Below are positions 1 through 7,784 of a DNA stretch of 64,000 bases, piece by piece. Every line of letters begins with the position of its first letter. The stretch's first letter is position 1. Source of the DNA: Akkermansia muciniphila (GTDB taxonomy: Bacteria; Verrucomicrobiota; Verrucomicrobiia; Verrucomicrobiales; Akkermansiaceae); the NCBI GenBank assembly GCA_945901795.1, contig CAMDLP010000009.1, positions 1-64,000 on the forward strand. Reading direction: 5' to 3'. The notes under the pieces were generated by a model, which worked only from the letters and a program-made list of their open reading frames with translations, was not told the origin of the DNA and did no database searches. A program made the translations under genes and the position numbers.

Positions 1-1914
1 ATCCTCACCCTCTGGAACGGCTACACCACCAAGACCCACCCCGTCACCGGCAAGGAAGTCCCCGACGAATCCGCCACCATCGCCCTCTTCGATTACAAAA
101 ACCCCCGCCGCGCCGAGTGGCCGCAGGCGGATTACATCGTCGGAAATCCGCCCTTCATCGGAAACAAGCGGATGCGAGAAGCACTCGGCGACGGGTATTC
201 AGAATCACTTCGCAAGGCCTGGAAAGCTGACGTTCCGGAATCTGCTGACTTTGTTATGTATTGGTGGAGCAAGGCTGCATCTGAGATTCTAAAAGGTAGG
301 TGCCAAAGGTTTGGCCTCATTACAACCAACTCAATTCAACAAACCTTCAACCGAAGAATTCTGGAGGGATTTCTTGCCAATGAAAAGAAGCCTCTCCACC
401 TCTCTTATGCAGTTCCCGATCATCCATGGGTTGATTCCGCAGATGGAGCGGCTGTAAGAATCTCCCTCACCGTGGGCGCAAAAGGAAGTGACGAGGGCGT
501 GTTGGAAACTGTCGTCGACGAGGTGATGAATTCCACGGACGGTTCCTATGAAATAACATTAACACGAACCAAAGGCCTCATTTCACCATCTCTAAGCATC
601 GGCGCAAATCTATCATCAGCTTTTGAACTAAAGGCCAATTCGATGCTTTGCGGCCAAGGGATCAAGCTGGTCGGCGATGGCTTTTATGTCCAGAAACCTC
701 TCGATGGCAACCCGGTCAATCCAGTGACCAATTACAAACTGATCCGGACAATCGTGAATCCTACCGACATCATGCAGAACAGAGATGGGCGGTTAGCGAT
801 CGACTTTGCAGGAATGACAGCTGATGCCGCTTGTGATCTTGCGCCAGCTTGCTTTCAAAAATTGATTACAGAAGTAAAACCCCTGAGAGATCCGAACCCG
901 AGGGACTCTATTCGTGAGATTTGGTGGAGGTTTGCCTGGGAGCGCCCGGAATTGCGAAAGGCACTTCGTGATCTCGGGCACTATTTCGTCACCCTTGAGA
1001 CGGCAAAACATCGGTATTTCGTATCGATCCCAGAGACTTCGCTTTGGGACGGATCCCTCTTCGCAATCGCAACGAATGATTGGTATGTCGGCGGGATTCT
1101 TAGCAGTAATATCCACTGCACATGGGCGCACGAAAATGGAGGCAGGCTTGGGCCTACACCAAGATACAATCGCGCCCGCTGTTTCGAAACCTTCCCATTC
1201 CCCGCGCTCGAAGAATCCCCGCTCAAGCAGCGCATCCGCGCACTCGGCGAGCGGCTCGATACGCACCGCAAGCGGCAGCAGGAGCAGCATCCCGGCCTCA
1301 CGCTCACCGGCATTTACAACGTGCTCGAAAAGCTCCGCAGCGGCGAGCCGCTCAACGCCAAGGAAAAGCAAATCCACGACCAAGGCCTCGTCACCGTGCT
1401 GCGCCAGATCCACGACGAGCTGGATGAAGCCGTGTTGGAAGCGTATGGGTGGCAGGACTGTAGCGGCGATCACCGGTCGCCGAGTTTGGATGGCGCAGAG
1501 AAAGAGGAACCGCGGCGACCGGTGATCGCCGCTACGCTCCTCACCCGCCTCGTCGCCCTCAACCACGAGCGCGCCGCCGAAGAAAAGCGCGGCCTCATCC
1601 GCTGGCTGCGCCCGGACTATCAGAATTCCACCGCCGCCGCGCCCCAACCCGTCCAAACCACCCTCGATGGCACCGATCCAGACTCGTCCTCTTCAAATCA
1701 AAAATCTAAAATCAACAATCCTCAATCGTCAATCCATCCCTCTTCCTGGCCCGACCGCCTCCCCGACCAAGTCGCCATCCTCCGCAAGCTCATCGGCACC
1801 GATCCCACCGCCACCGCCGAACAACTCTCCGTGCTCTTCGGCCGCAAGAACAAGAAACGCACCGAGCAGATCGAGGGGATTCTGGAGACGCTCAAGGGGC
1901 TGGGGCAGTTGTGA
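1..1914 (+). CDS. Type IIG/MmeI-like DNA methyltransferase, 3' part
   Basis: The reading frame is open from base 1, so the 5' end lies outside the window; the ATG at 172 in the ORF track is internal. Just upstream of it is a GNPPF motif, the catalytic motif IV of N6-adenine methyltransferases. The following ADFVMYWW stretch and the long variable region fit the MmeI-like class I SAM-dependent methyltransferases, whose C-terminal half holds the target-recognition domain. In that family methylation and, when an N-terminal nuclease is present, restriction reside in one polypeptide; the nuclease part cannot be seen here. A proline- and serine-rich linker near residues 490-530 is encoded by locally AT-rich DNA. 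A perfect 23-bp inverted repeat lies in frame inside the gene. Family call fairly sure; target and restriction activity unknown. Confidence 0.82.
   Translation: MLTLWNGYTTKTHPVTGKEVPDESATIALFDYKNPRRAEWPQADYIVGNPPFIGNKRMREALGDGYSESLRKAWKADVPESADFVMYWWSKAASEILKGRCQRFGLITTNSIQQTFNRRILEGFLANEKKPLHLSYAVPDHPWVDSADGAAVRISLTVGAKGSDEGVLETVVDEVMNSTDGSYEITLTRTKGLISPSLSIGANLSSAFELKANSMLCGQGIKLVGDGFYVQKPLDGNPVNPVTNYKLIRTIVNPTDIMQNRDGRLAIDFAGMTADAACDLAPACFQKLITEVKPLRDPNPRDSIREIWWRFAWERPELRKALRDLGHYFVTLETAKHRYFVSIPETSLWDGSLFAIATNDWYVGGILSSNIHCTWAHENGGRLGPTPRYNRARCFETFPFPALEESPLKQRIRALGERLDTHRKRQQEQHPGLTLTGIYNVLEKLRSGEPLNAKEKQIHDQGLVTVLRQIHDELDEAVLEAYGWQDCSGDHRSPSLDGAEKEEPRRPVIAATLLTRLVALNHERAAEEKRGLIRWLRPDYQNSTAAAPQPVQTTLDGTDPDSSSSNQKSKINNPQSSIHPSSWPDRLPDQVAILRKLIGTDPTATAEQLSVLFGRKNKKRTEQIEGILETLKGLGQL
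1460..1535. repeat. Perfect 23-bp inverted repeat inside the methyltransferase gene
   Basis: The left arm at 1460-1482 (GTAGCGGCGATCACCGG...) is the exact reverse complement of 1513-1535, with a 30-base loop between. It is translated in frame as part of the methyltransferase and adds a Pro/Arg-rich segment. Such a long perfect stem inside coding DNA is unusual and resembles a REP-like palindromic element that has entered a tolerant linker. Confidence 0.85.
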
Positions 1915-1967
1915 ATGCCTGCATTGACCTTGATTCGCGCAGTCGCTAGCCTCCGGCCCATCCAACC

Positions 1968-2954
1968 ATGATCTCCACCCTTGAACTTCAGCAATTCCGC
2001 GGACTCGAACACGTCAAGTTCGAGAATCTGGGACGGGCCAACCTCATCGTCGGGGGGAACAACACCGGGAAAACTTCGATTCTGGAGGCTCTGGTCTTGC
2101 TTTGTGGGAATCAGAGTCAGCTCCAAGCACTGCCAACAACTTTCCGCGAGTTGCCGCAGAATGGTCAGGATCAGGGACAGGGCTTCTGGAAATTGCTAGT
2201 CAGGGGAGAGAATATCGACGAATTTAAAATCATCGCGGATGGCAATCAGGTGATAGGTGTTGCCGAGAAGGAAGGATGGAGGTTTCGAACACCGAATGTT
2301 GTACAAGGGAAGTCCCCGCTGGTCATCAGCCTTGATTCCAATTGGAACGCCGGAGGGCATCGCGCTGTAGGAGCATCTAAACTCTCCATCCTCTCCACGA
2401 AGCAAGCGGATCCGGCTGTAGTGTCCGATCTCTTCAACCAGATCGCCCCGCTCAATCCCGAGAATGAGACGAAGCTGGAAGACCTGTTGCGCCAGTCCAT
2501 CGAGCCGCGCCTCCGCCGCCTCCGCTATGCCAAGCCCCAAGGCACCCACACCCACCTTGTCTATGTGGACTTGGGCGAAGGCCCGATGCTGCCATTCACC
2601 CAGCTCGGCCAAGCCTTTGCACGGACTTTACAGGTGTATTGCGAAATCTTCGCAAAGCGCCCGAACATCCTGTTGGTCGATGAAATCGAAAGCGGACTCT
2701 ACTTCGAAGGTCTTGAGGATTACTGGAAGGGCCTGATGGCAGTTCTGGAAGATCAGAACGTGCAACTTTTCGCCACGACCCACAGCCGCGAATGCATGGA
2801 AGCCGCCCATCGCGCCGCCGCTTCGATGAAGGACGATCCATTGCGTTTCCTGCGTTTGGACCGGCGGATTGATGACCCGTCGAAGATCGTCGCCACGACC
2901 TTTGGAAAAGAAGAGATGCAAACGGCGATTGAATTCAACCGCGAGATGAGATGA
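1968..2954 (+). CDS. OLD-like AAA family ATPase (AAA_15/AAA_21 type)
   Basis: A 328-residue ABC/SMC-type ATPase without a long coiled coil. It opens with the typical ISTLELQQFRG strand. Walker A is GGNNTGKTS at residues 29-37, a signature-like segment lies near 207-222, Walker B is ILLVDEIES near 234-242, and the H-loop is TTHSRE near 270-275. OLD-family and related defence ATPases look like this. The stop overlaps the next gene's start by ATGA, so the two are translationally coupled, and the partner is TOPRIM-like. The arrangement resembles a split OLD nuclease or the two-gene ATPase+TOPRIM logic of PARIS, although the partner domain family differs. Its place beside a restriction-type methyltransferase supports a defence role, which remains inference. 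Confidence 0.8.
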   Translation: MISTLELQQFRGLEHVKFENLGRANLIVGGNNTGKTSILEALVLLCGNQSQLQALPTTFRELPQNGQDQGQGFWKLLVRGENIDEFKIIADGNQVIGVAEKEGWRFRTPNVVQGKSPLVISLDSNWNAGGHRAVGASKLSILSTKQADPAVVSDLFNQIAPLNPENETKLEDLLRQSIEPRLRRLRYAKPQGTHTHLVYVDLGEGPMLPFTQLGQAFARTLQVYCEIFAKRPNILLVDEIESGLYFEGLEDYWKGLMAVLEDQNVQLFATTHSRECMEAAHRAAASMKDDPLRFLRLDRRIDDPSKIVATTFGKEEMQTAIEFNREMR

Positions 2955-3583
2955 CACCGCACAAGCCGATCCCATTGGTCTTATGCGAAGGCAAGGAAGA
3001 CCGCCTCGTGATGGAAGCGCTCGCGCGGCATGTCGGCCTCAAAGGCAAACTGGCGTTCCAGGATTACGGGGGTGAAAGCAAACTGCGTGCGTATCTTGCA
3101 ACCCTCAAAGTCAGCCCGGAGTTCCGCCGCGGCGAGTTCTCCCGCATCTTGGTGACTCGCGATGCCGATGCGGATTTTGCGCAAGCTTGGGCGTCACTCA
3201 AAGGATCAATCCAAGCCGTTTTCTCCAGTGAACCGGCGACACCTAGAGCCTGGATCTCCGCGGGAAACGTCTCTCAAATCAGCGCATGGGTGATTCCCGG
3301 CCCCGACAAAGCCGGCATGATCGAAACCCTCTGCCTTGAAGCTGCACGCACCAAGTCGCCATCGGACTTTGGTTGCCTTGATCCCCTAATGGCCTGTTTG
3401 GAAAACCTTCAAGGTGAAAAACCTCACGAGAAGGTCCGCTTCGCAATCTGGACGATCATTGCACAGGGCACGGGCGCCAAGAAGCGGCTGTCTCTGGAAC
3501 GTGCCATTGATCACCTGCCTTTAGATTGGGGTGACGAGGCATTTACCCCATTGAGAGAGTTACTAACTGAACTTACCACATAA
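2951..3583 (+). CDS. DUF3226-like (TOPRIM-fold) protein
   Basis: The 210-residue product begins with PLVLCEGKEDRLV, which places a conserved acidic residue (E13) at the end of the first strand. A DADAD acidic cluster follows at 71-75. This E...DxD layout is that of the TOPRIM-like DUF3226 family, which would make the protein a candidate metal-dependent nuclease effector. The start codon overlaps the stop of the upstream ATPase by four bases, so the pair is an obligate operon. No other catalytic domain is visible. Family assignment is from recognised motifs; nuclease activity is inferred. Confidence 0.72.
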   Translation: MTPHKPIPLVLCEGKEDRLVMEALARHVGLKGKLAFQDYGGESKLRAYLATLKVSPEFRRGEFSRILVTRDADADFAQAWASLKGSIQAVFSSEPATPRAWISAGNVSQISAWVIPGPDKAGMIETLCLEAARTKSPSDFGCLDPLMACLENLQGEKPHEKVRFAIWTIIAQGTGAKKRLSLERAIDHLPLDWGDEAFTPLRELLTELTT

Positions 3584-3629
3584 GTCTGCGCGGGATGCAT
3601 CTCCACCGGAAGCCCCCAGCGAATCTTGT

Positions 3630-3944
3630 ATGAAACTCGAATTCAACATGGTCACCGAGTTCGGCGAATTCCTCGCCGATGGTCACCTTGGCAACCAATT
3701 CCGAAACCTCTGCATTGAAAGCGTCTGGGGTCGCGTTGAGTCGGTGACATTCGATTTTACCGGTGTTACGAACCTGACGGATTCCTTCGTCCACGCGACA
3801 TTCGGCAACATGGCGGAGGAGCACGGAGACGAATTTGTGGCGAAGGTGAAATTCAAGGGCTGCTCGCCCTTGGTGCGTTCCTTCCTTTCCATTGCGGTAG
3901 GCGAGGGGCTGAGAAAGCACCGAGCCATGCACCGCGGGTGCTGA
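3630..3944 (+). CDS. STAS-like domain protein (DUF4325)
   Basis: The 104-residue protein carries the core VTFDFTGVTNLTDSFVHA followed by FGNMAEEHGDEF. This matches the STAS-like DUF4325 family, small proteins often found next to histidine-kinase-like ATPases or in phage and defence neighbourhoods. No such ATPase is adjacent here. The gene lies 46 bases after the DUF3226 gene on the same strand and could be co-transcribed with the ATPase pair. The C-terminal tail is arginine- and histidine-rich and looks less conserved. Its role is unknown; anti-sigma or switch functions are known for other STAS proteins only. Confidence 0.65.
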   Translation: MKLEFNMVTEFGEFLADGHLGNQFRNLCIESVWGRVESVTFDFTGVTNLTDSFVHATFGNMAEEHGDEFVAKVKFKGCSPLVRSFLSIAVGEGLRKHRAMHRGC

Positions 3945-3962
3945 TCGCTTTCAAGGATTGCA

Positions 3963-4415
3963 TCAGCTTGCGATCTTCGTCCGATCCGCCGCCCACTTGC
4001 GTGCCTTGAGAATTTCAAACGCACCAGGATCCGCCATCAGCACGCGGATATAGTTGCTGATGGAGGCGGAAACCTGAAACGGCCCCTTGAGCCAACGGCC
4101 GATCATCTTTTCACCGAGTCCGAGGATCTGCTCCGCCTCACGCTGGGTGAGCTGATATTGATCAAGGAATGATTGAAGCTCCTCCCGTGATAAACGGCTG
4201 ACAGCGCGGTCCAGATAGTCATTCACATAGGCGGTGGCCTCGCCGGAAAGCACCGTGTCACCGCAGACGTTGCAGCGTTCCATGGGCATCTCCGGGATAG
4301 TGATTTCCAAGCCTTCTGAGGTGTGGGTGGTGAAGGGCTCGCGCACCGGCAGCAGAATCCCTCCTTCGCACTCGAAGCAGGGATGTCCTTGGGTATTGCT
4401 GGTTTTGGATTTCAT
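3963..4415 (-). CDS. MqsA-like antitoxin (zinc finger plus HTH)
   Basis: The N-terminal YgiT/MqsA-type zinc finger has CxxC pairs at C13/C16 and C48/C51. A helix-turn-helix at about residues 80-125 includes LTQREAEQILGLGEKMIGRWLKG. This zinc-finger plus XRE-type HTH layout is that of MqsA antitoxins and related regulators, in which the N-terminal domain binds the toxin and the HTH binds DNA. The upstream gene overlaps it by four bases, giving the toxin-first order of MqsRA loci. A 16-bp palindrome in the promoter of the pair is the likely operator. The C-terminal 25 residues extend a little beyond the HTH. Confidence 0.8.
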   Translation of the reverse strand: MKSKTSNTQGHPCFECEGGILLPVREPFTTHTSEGLEITIPEMPMERCNVCGDTVLSGEATAYVNDYLDRAVSRLSREELQSFLDQYQLTQREAEQILGLGEKMIGRWLKGPFQVSASISNYIRVLMADPGAFEILKARKWAADRTKIAS

Positions 4416-4774
4416 GGCTGTTTCTGGATCGGGATGAGCGGCAACGGCGGACCGGGAATGTTGTGGCGATGGACGGAGATTTTCACCCTCGGCGGATGGG
4501 AGCCATCGGGCGAGAGCGTGATGTGGATCAGGAGTTCGTTTTCATCGTATCTCATGACGAACTGGTATTTCTGAGGGTGGGTGCCGGGCTTGAGGAACAA
4601 TTCGTAGATTTCGAGGTCGGTGATCAGATCGCGGATGAGTTCGTCATCCCGGAGATCGATGGAGTGGAGAAAGCGGAAGTTGTCACGATGGATGAACCGG
4701 CGGCTCCGATCACCAAGGCATTCGATGATCATTTGCCGAACGTGGGCCGACGCGATGCGAGGTAGTGGCGTCAT
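4412..4774 (-). CDS. Putative toxin of an MqsRA-like pair
   Basis: About 120 residues, with its stop overlapping the start of the MqsA-like gene. The ORF track starts it at 4834, but the ATG at 4774 is preferred: the longer version would run through the -35 region and the palindromic operator, while 4774 lies just downstream of the -10 with an AGG nearby. The sequence has an acidic DLRDDELIRDLI helix and an alternating-strand C-terminal half ending in ISVHRHN, compatible with a small RelE/MqsR-fold RNase. I do not recognise it as a close MqsR relative. The toxin call rests mainly on partner and position. Confidence 0.55.
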   Translation of the reverse strand: MTPLPRIASAHVRQMIIECLGDRSRRFIHRDNFRFLHSIDLRDDELIRDLITDLEIYELFLKPGTHPQKYQFVMRYDENELLIHITLSPDGSHPPRVKISVHRHNIPGPPLPLIPIQKQP

Positions 4775-4785
4775 TGCCTGAAAGG

Positions 4786-4814
4786 GAGATAGTGCGAATT
4801 CGCACTTTTTGCAA
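4786..4814 (-). promoter_or_regulatory. TA promoter with palindromic operator
   Basis: On the minus strand TTGCAA (4814-4809) and TATCTC (4791-4786) are separated by exactly 17 bases. The perfect 16-bp palindrome AGTGCGAATTCGCACT (4791-4806) fills most of that spacer. A palindrome between -35 and -10 directly upstream of a TA pair is the classic layout for autorepression by the antitoxin. It differs from the published MqsA box (AACCT-N-AGGTT). Confidence 0.65.
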
Positions 4815-4842
4815 GGCGATGTTTTGTCCTGCAAACCAAAAT

Positions 4843-4880
4843 TCCCCGCAGGCGCGCCGTTGCCAGCGCGCCTGCGGGGA
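4843..4880 (-). terminator. Strong hairpin, probable terminator
   Basis: A 15-bp perfect inverted repeat (TCCCCGCAGGCGCGC and its complement) with an 8-base loop begins 5 bases beyond the stop of the FN3 gene on the minus strand. It is followed on that strand by AATTTTGG, a weak U-rich tail. It isolates the FN3 gene from the TA promoter. Confidence 0.65.
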
Positions 4881-4885
4881 GGATT

Positions 4886-5827
4886 TCAGTTCAGCGTGAT
4901 GCCGGCGGGGGCGCTGGCCGATCCGTCGCCCCATTCGTTGTGGGCGATGATGGTGACGGATAGAACGACGCCGAGCGGCAGGCCGGTGAGCGTGGTCTGG
5001 TCATCGGCGAAGAGGCCGAAGACGCGGGGCTCGGGCTCGCCGGGGACCTGGACTTTCACGCGGTAGCCGGTGGCGCGGCGGGCGGAGTTCCAGTCCGCGA
5101 TGAGCGTGCCGGTGGTGGCGGCTCCGGCGGCGAGCACGAGGTTTTCCGGGCTGCCGGGGGTGGATGGGTCGTCCGGGCGGTTGAAGCCGAAGGCATACCA
5201 GATGGGGCTGTCTCCGGTGAGCGGGAGCTGGGTGAGCTCGTCACGCAGGCCGCCGAGACGGCGGCGCATGGCATCGAGCGAGGTCGCGCGGGCGGCGGCG
5301 GCGGCGCTGCTTTCGTTAGTCGCGTCGTTCACGCTGGTGCGGGTGGCGGAGATGTTCGCGTAGTGGATGATAGCGACCGCTTCGGTGACATCGAGATCCG
5401 GCCGGGCGGGATCGGTGACGGCATACTCGGGGTGGTTCCCGAGAAACAGTTTGAGCTCGCCGATGAGGACGAAGCGGTCGCCCTGGGTGCCAGGCATGCT
5501 GATGGATCCGGCGGAGAATCCGGCCTCCTGCCAGAGCGGTCCCCAGCTGCCACCTAACCGCGGTTTCTCCAGCTGGATGAAGCGGGCGATGAAGGCCTTG
5601 CCGTTGGAGTCGGTGGTTTTGTTGGCGCTGGAGGCAGTCGCCTTGGCCGTGCGGCGGACCGCGGCGAGGCCTTCGGCGCCGACGAGGCTGTTCAGCTCGA
5701 TGCGGATCACGCCCTCGGTGTTTTGCTTGAGGCCGATGGCGACCTCGTGGGTTTGTGCGCCGTTGGCGGCGTCCTCGGTGAGAGCGACGACGTCGGTATA
5801 GCTGTGTGGTATCTCGTTAGTGGCCAT
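4886..5827 (-). CDS. Fibronectin type III domain protein, function unknown
   Basis: The protein has 313 residues and no signal peptide (it begins MATNEIPHSYTDVV). The first 120 residues are mixed alpha/beta, followed by an alanine-rich helical linker around 165-200. A C-terminal FN3 domain spans about 225-313, with the characteristic A-x-GYRVKVQVPG and VTIIAHNEWGDG strands. Verrucomicrobial genomes contain many uncharacterised proteins of this build. The gene stands alone, ended by the strong hairpin at 4843-4880 and preceded by the 42-bp tandem array. Its function cannot be deduced; a role in binding surfaces or carbohydrates is possible because FN3 modules often do this. Confidence 0.7.
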   Translation of the reverse strand: MATNEIPHSYTDVVALTEDAANGAQTHEVAIGLKQNTEGVIRIELNSLVGAEGLAAVRRTAKATASSANKTTDSNGKAFIARFIQLEKPRLGGSWGPLWQEAGFSAGSISMPGTQGDRFVLIGELKLFLGNHPEYAVTDPARPDLDVTEAVAIIHYANISATRTSVNDATNESSAAAAARATSLDAMRRRLGGLRDELTQLPLTGDSPIWYAFGFNRPDDPSTPGSPENLVLAAGAATTGTLIADWNSARRATGYRVKVQVPGEPEPRVFGLFADDQTTLTGLPLGVVLSVTIIAHNEWGDGSASAPAGITLN

Positions 5828-5969
5828 GGTGGCTTGTGTTTGTGGGAGGTGCCGCCGGTTTTCCTGCCCGGCGGGTGTGTGTAGATGCGGCTCCGCCCGA
5901 CAGGGCGGAAATCCGAAGGAAAGTGTATATCATGCTGAAAATCAGTGGATCACGGGTCCATGACTGCGG

Positions 5970-6200
5970 CAAAATCCGGCCGCGCGCGGGCATGTGGGTG
6001 CGGTACCCCTCCAAAATCCCGCCGCGCGCGGGGGTGCCAGTCCGGTACCGCCTCAAACGCCCCGCCGCGCGGAGGGGTGCCGGTGCGGCATGCCTGCAAA
6101 CCGCCGACGCGCGGAGGAGTGCCGATCCGGCAGGGCCGCAAACCGCCGCCGCACGGCGGGGTGCCAGTGCGGCAGGGCCGCGCACGGCGGTCGCGTGCGG
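5970..6200. repeat. GC-rich tandem array, 42-bp period
   Basis: CAAA anchors recur at 5970, 6012, 6054, 6097 and 6139, spacings of 42, 42, 43 and 42. Each is followed by a CCGCCGCGCG-type dyad and GGGGTGCC. A sixth, degenerate unit lies near 6181. ORFs are open across it on both strands because the period is a multiple of three and the DNA is very GC-rich, but none looks like a protein. It sits in the 727-base gap 5828-6554. Confidence 0.8.
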
Positions 6201-6487
6201 TCCTGCCGGACCGGTGATGCCCCACACGGCCGCCGCGCGGGGGCATGCCGCACCCCATTTCCGCATCAACGGGAAGCCGCGGACGGCCGAAACGCGGAGG
6301 GTGACGCGATATAATAACAATCGCTAACATTGGGTGGCCCCCGGTCGAATCGTCAATGTATCAATTCGGCATTCTCAGGCGCTTCGGTGCCACAAAACTC
6401 TCAGCCAAGAAGCCGAGTCCACACAAGTTCGCTTTTGATTTCCGGGGGGACGTCAACCGAACAGGGCAAAGCCAAGTGGCTCTGAAA
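6201..6487. other. Non-coding gap, no gene seen
   Basis: Between the tandem array and the terminator of the S41 protease gene the sequence shifts from GC-rich to average composition. I see no credible ORF or RNA gene. The motif TCCGGGGGGA occurs at about 6439 and again in the terminator loop at about 6507. Confidence 0.5.
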
Positions 6488-6534
6488 AAAAGCGCGCGTT
6501 GTGAGATCCGGGGGGATATCCAACGCGCGCTTTT
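6488..6534 (-). terminator. Rho-independent terminator, bidirectional form
   Basis: AAAAGCGCGCGTTG (6488-6501) pairs perfectly with 6521-6534 around a 19-base loop, with an A-run on the left and TTTTCTTTT on the right. It lies 20 bases past the S41 protease stop on the minus strand. The paired A/T tracts allow termination in both directions. Confidence 0.8.
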
Positions 6535-6554
6535 CTTTTGCAACGTGGCGGCGG

Positions 6555-7784
6555 TCACCGGTCCTTGTCGTCGTGAATTGCGCTCAACGACCGAATCGCC
6601 GCCACCATCACCGGATCCTCCCACGCTTCGATGATCTTCCGTTCCTCCGGTGCCAGTGAATCGATCTGGCAGCGTTTCATGAAATTCGCGCGGCTCGCGT
6701 CATCGATCACGACCGCGACATCCGGCGTGATCCCCTTGCGATGCGGGGTGTTCCCCGATGGCGTGTGATAGGTGGCGATGGTGAGCCGCAACGCCGTGCC
6801 GCCGCCCATCGGGATGATGTTTTGCACGGAGCCCTTGCCGTAGCTGACCTCGCCGACGACGATGGCACGCTTCAAATCCTGAAGCGCGCCGGCGGTGAGT
6901 TCGGAGGCGGAGGCGGACATCCGGTCGAGCAGGACGACCAGCGGATAGTCGCGTTTCCGGCGTTGCCGGTCCGGTGTTTTCAGCGGCTCCGCCGACTCCC
7001 CTTCCCGGCCGCGAGTGGTGACTACGGCGGTGTTGGGCGGCAGAAAAAGTCCGAGGATTTTCACCGTTTCATTCAAATCGCCGCCGCCGTTTTCGCGGAG
7101 ATCGAAGACCAGGGATTTCATGCCGCTGTCTTCGAGTTCGTCGAGGGCGGCTTCCATTTCACGGGCGCAACCGCTGCCGAAAATCGCTAGACGGAGGTAG
7201 CCGATCCCAGTTTCTTTGTTCCAGATTTTCGACTCGGCGACCGAGCGCTGCTCCACCACGCGATGGACGAGCGCCACCTCGACCGGCTGAGGAGCCGCCG
7301 GCGACTTGAGCAACAGGCGGGTGGTCTCGCCCGCGGCACGGCGCAGCGGTCCGAGCAACTCGGAGAAATCCACGCCCTGGGTTTTCCGCCCGTCGATTTC
7401 CAACAGCCCCGAACCGGGCAAAACCCCGGCAAGCGCCGCCGCCCCCAGCGGCGAAACGGCGGCGATGTAAGGCCCGTCATCGCGCAAACCGAGGGTGATC
7501 CCGAGCGACGGCAACTCCGGATTGAAATCCTTGTGGTCCTGCATCTGCCGGGCCATCTCCGGGTGCATGAACGACGAGTGCGGATCGAGGCTGGCGAGCA
7601 TTCCTTCGAGCGCATGGTTGACCAGCCGGTCGTAAGCCAGCCGGTCCACATCCGGGTGTCGCTTGCGGACCGCTTCCAGGACTTCCACGAACCGCTCGAT
7701 CGCCGGATAAGCCGCCTCATCGGGATCGGGCGGCGCGGCAAAAGCGACCGAGCTGATCCCGCAAAGCAGACAGAGGAATTTCAT
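6555..7784 (-). CDS. S41 family C-terminal processing peptidase
   Basis: The start at 7784 is chosen over 7844 because it opens directly into a signal peptide (MKFLCLLCGISSVAFAAPP), giving about 409 residues exported to the periplasm. An N-terminal helical region with a DPHSSFM motif is followed by a PDZ-like domain (GITLGLRDDGPYI...GLLEIDGRKT). The peptidase domain carries the nucleophile Ser in SASASELTAG and the general-base Lys in GEVSYGKGSVQ, the Ser-Lys dyad of CtpA/Prc. Such proteases trim C-termini of periplasmic proteins. The C-terminal tail is short. The gene is single, ends at a strong terminator, and is divergent from the MBL hydrolase gene. Confidence 0.88.
   Translation of the reverse strand: MKFLCLLCGISSVAFAAPPDPDEAAYPAIERFVEVLEAVRKRHPDVDRLAYDRLVNHALEGMLASLDPHSSFMHPEMARQMQDHKDFNPELPSLGITLGLRDDGPYIAAVSPLGAAALAGVLPGSGLLEIDGRKTQGVDFSELLGPLRRAAGETTRLLLKSPAAPQPVEVALVHRVVEQRSVAESKIWNKETGIGYLRLAIFGSGCAREMEAALDELEDSGMKSLVFDLRENGGGDLNETVKILGLFLPPNTAVVTTRGREGESAEPLKTPDRQRRKRDYPLVVLLDRMSASASELTAGALQDLKRAIVVGEVSYGKGSVQNIIPMGGGTALRLTIATYHTPSGNTPHRKGITPDVAVVIDDASRANFMKRCQIDSLAPEERKIIEAWEDPVMVAAIRSLSAIHDDKDR

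Noticed and set aside
5970-6200. CRISPR array
   Set aside because: Units are contiguous with no unique spacers, units diverge from one another, and no cas gene is in the window.
5836-6330. Long ORFs on both strands across the 42-bp array
   Set aside because: They exist because the repeat period is a multiple of three and stops are rare in such GC-rich DNA. The predicted proteins are Pro/Arg/Ala-rich without domains.
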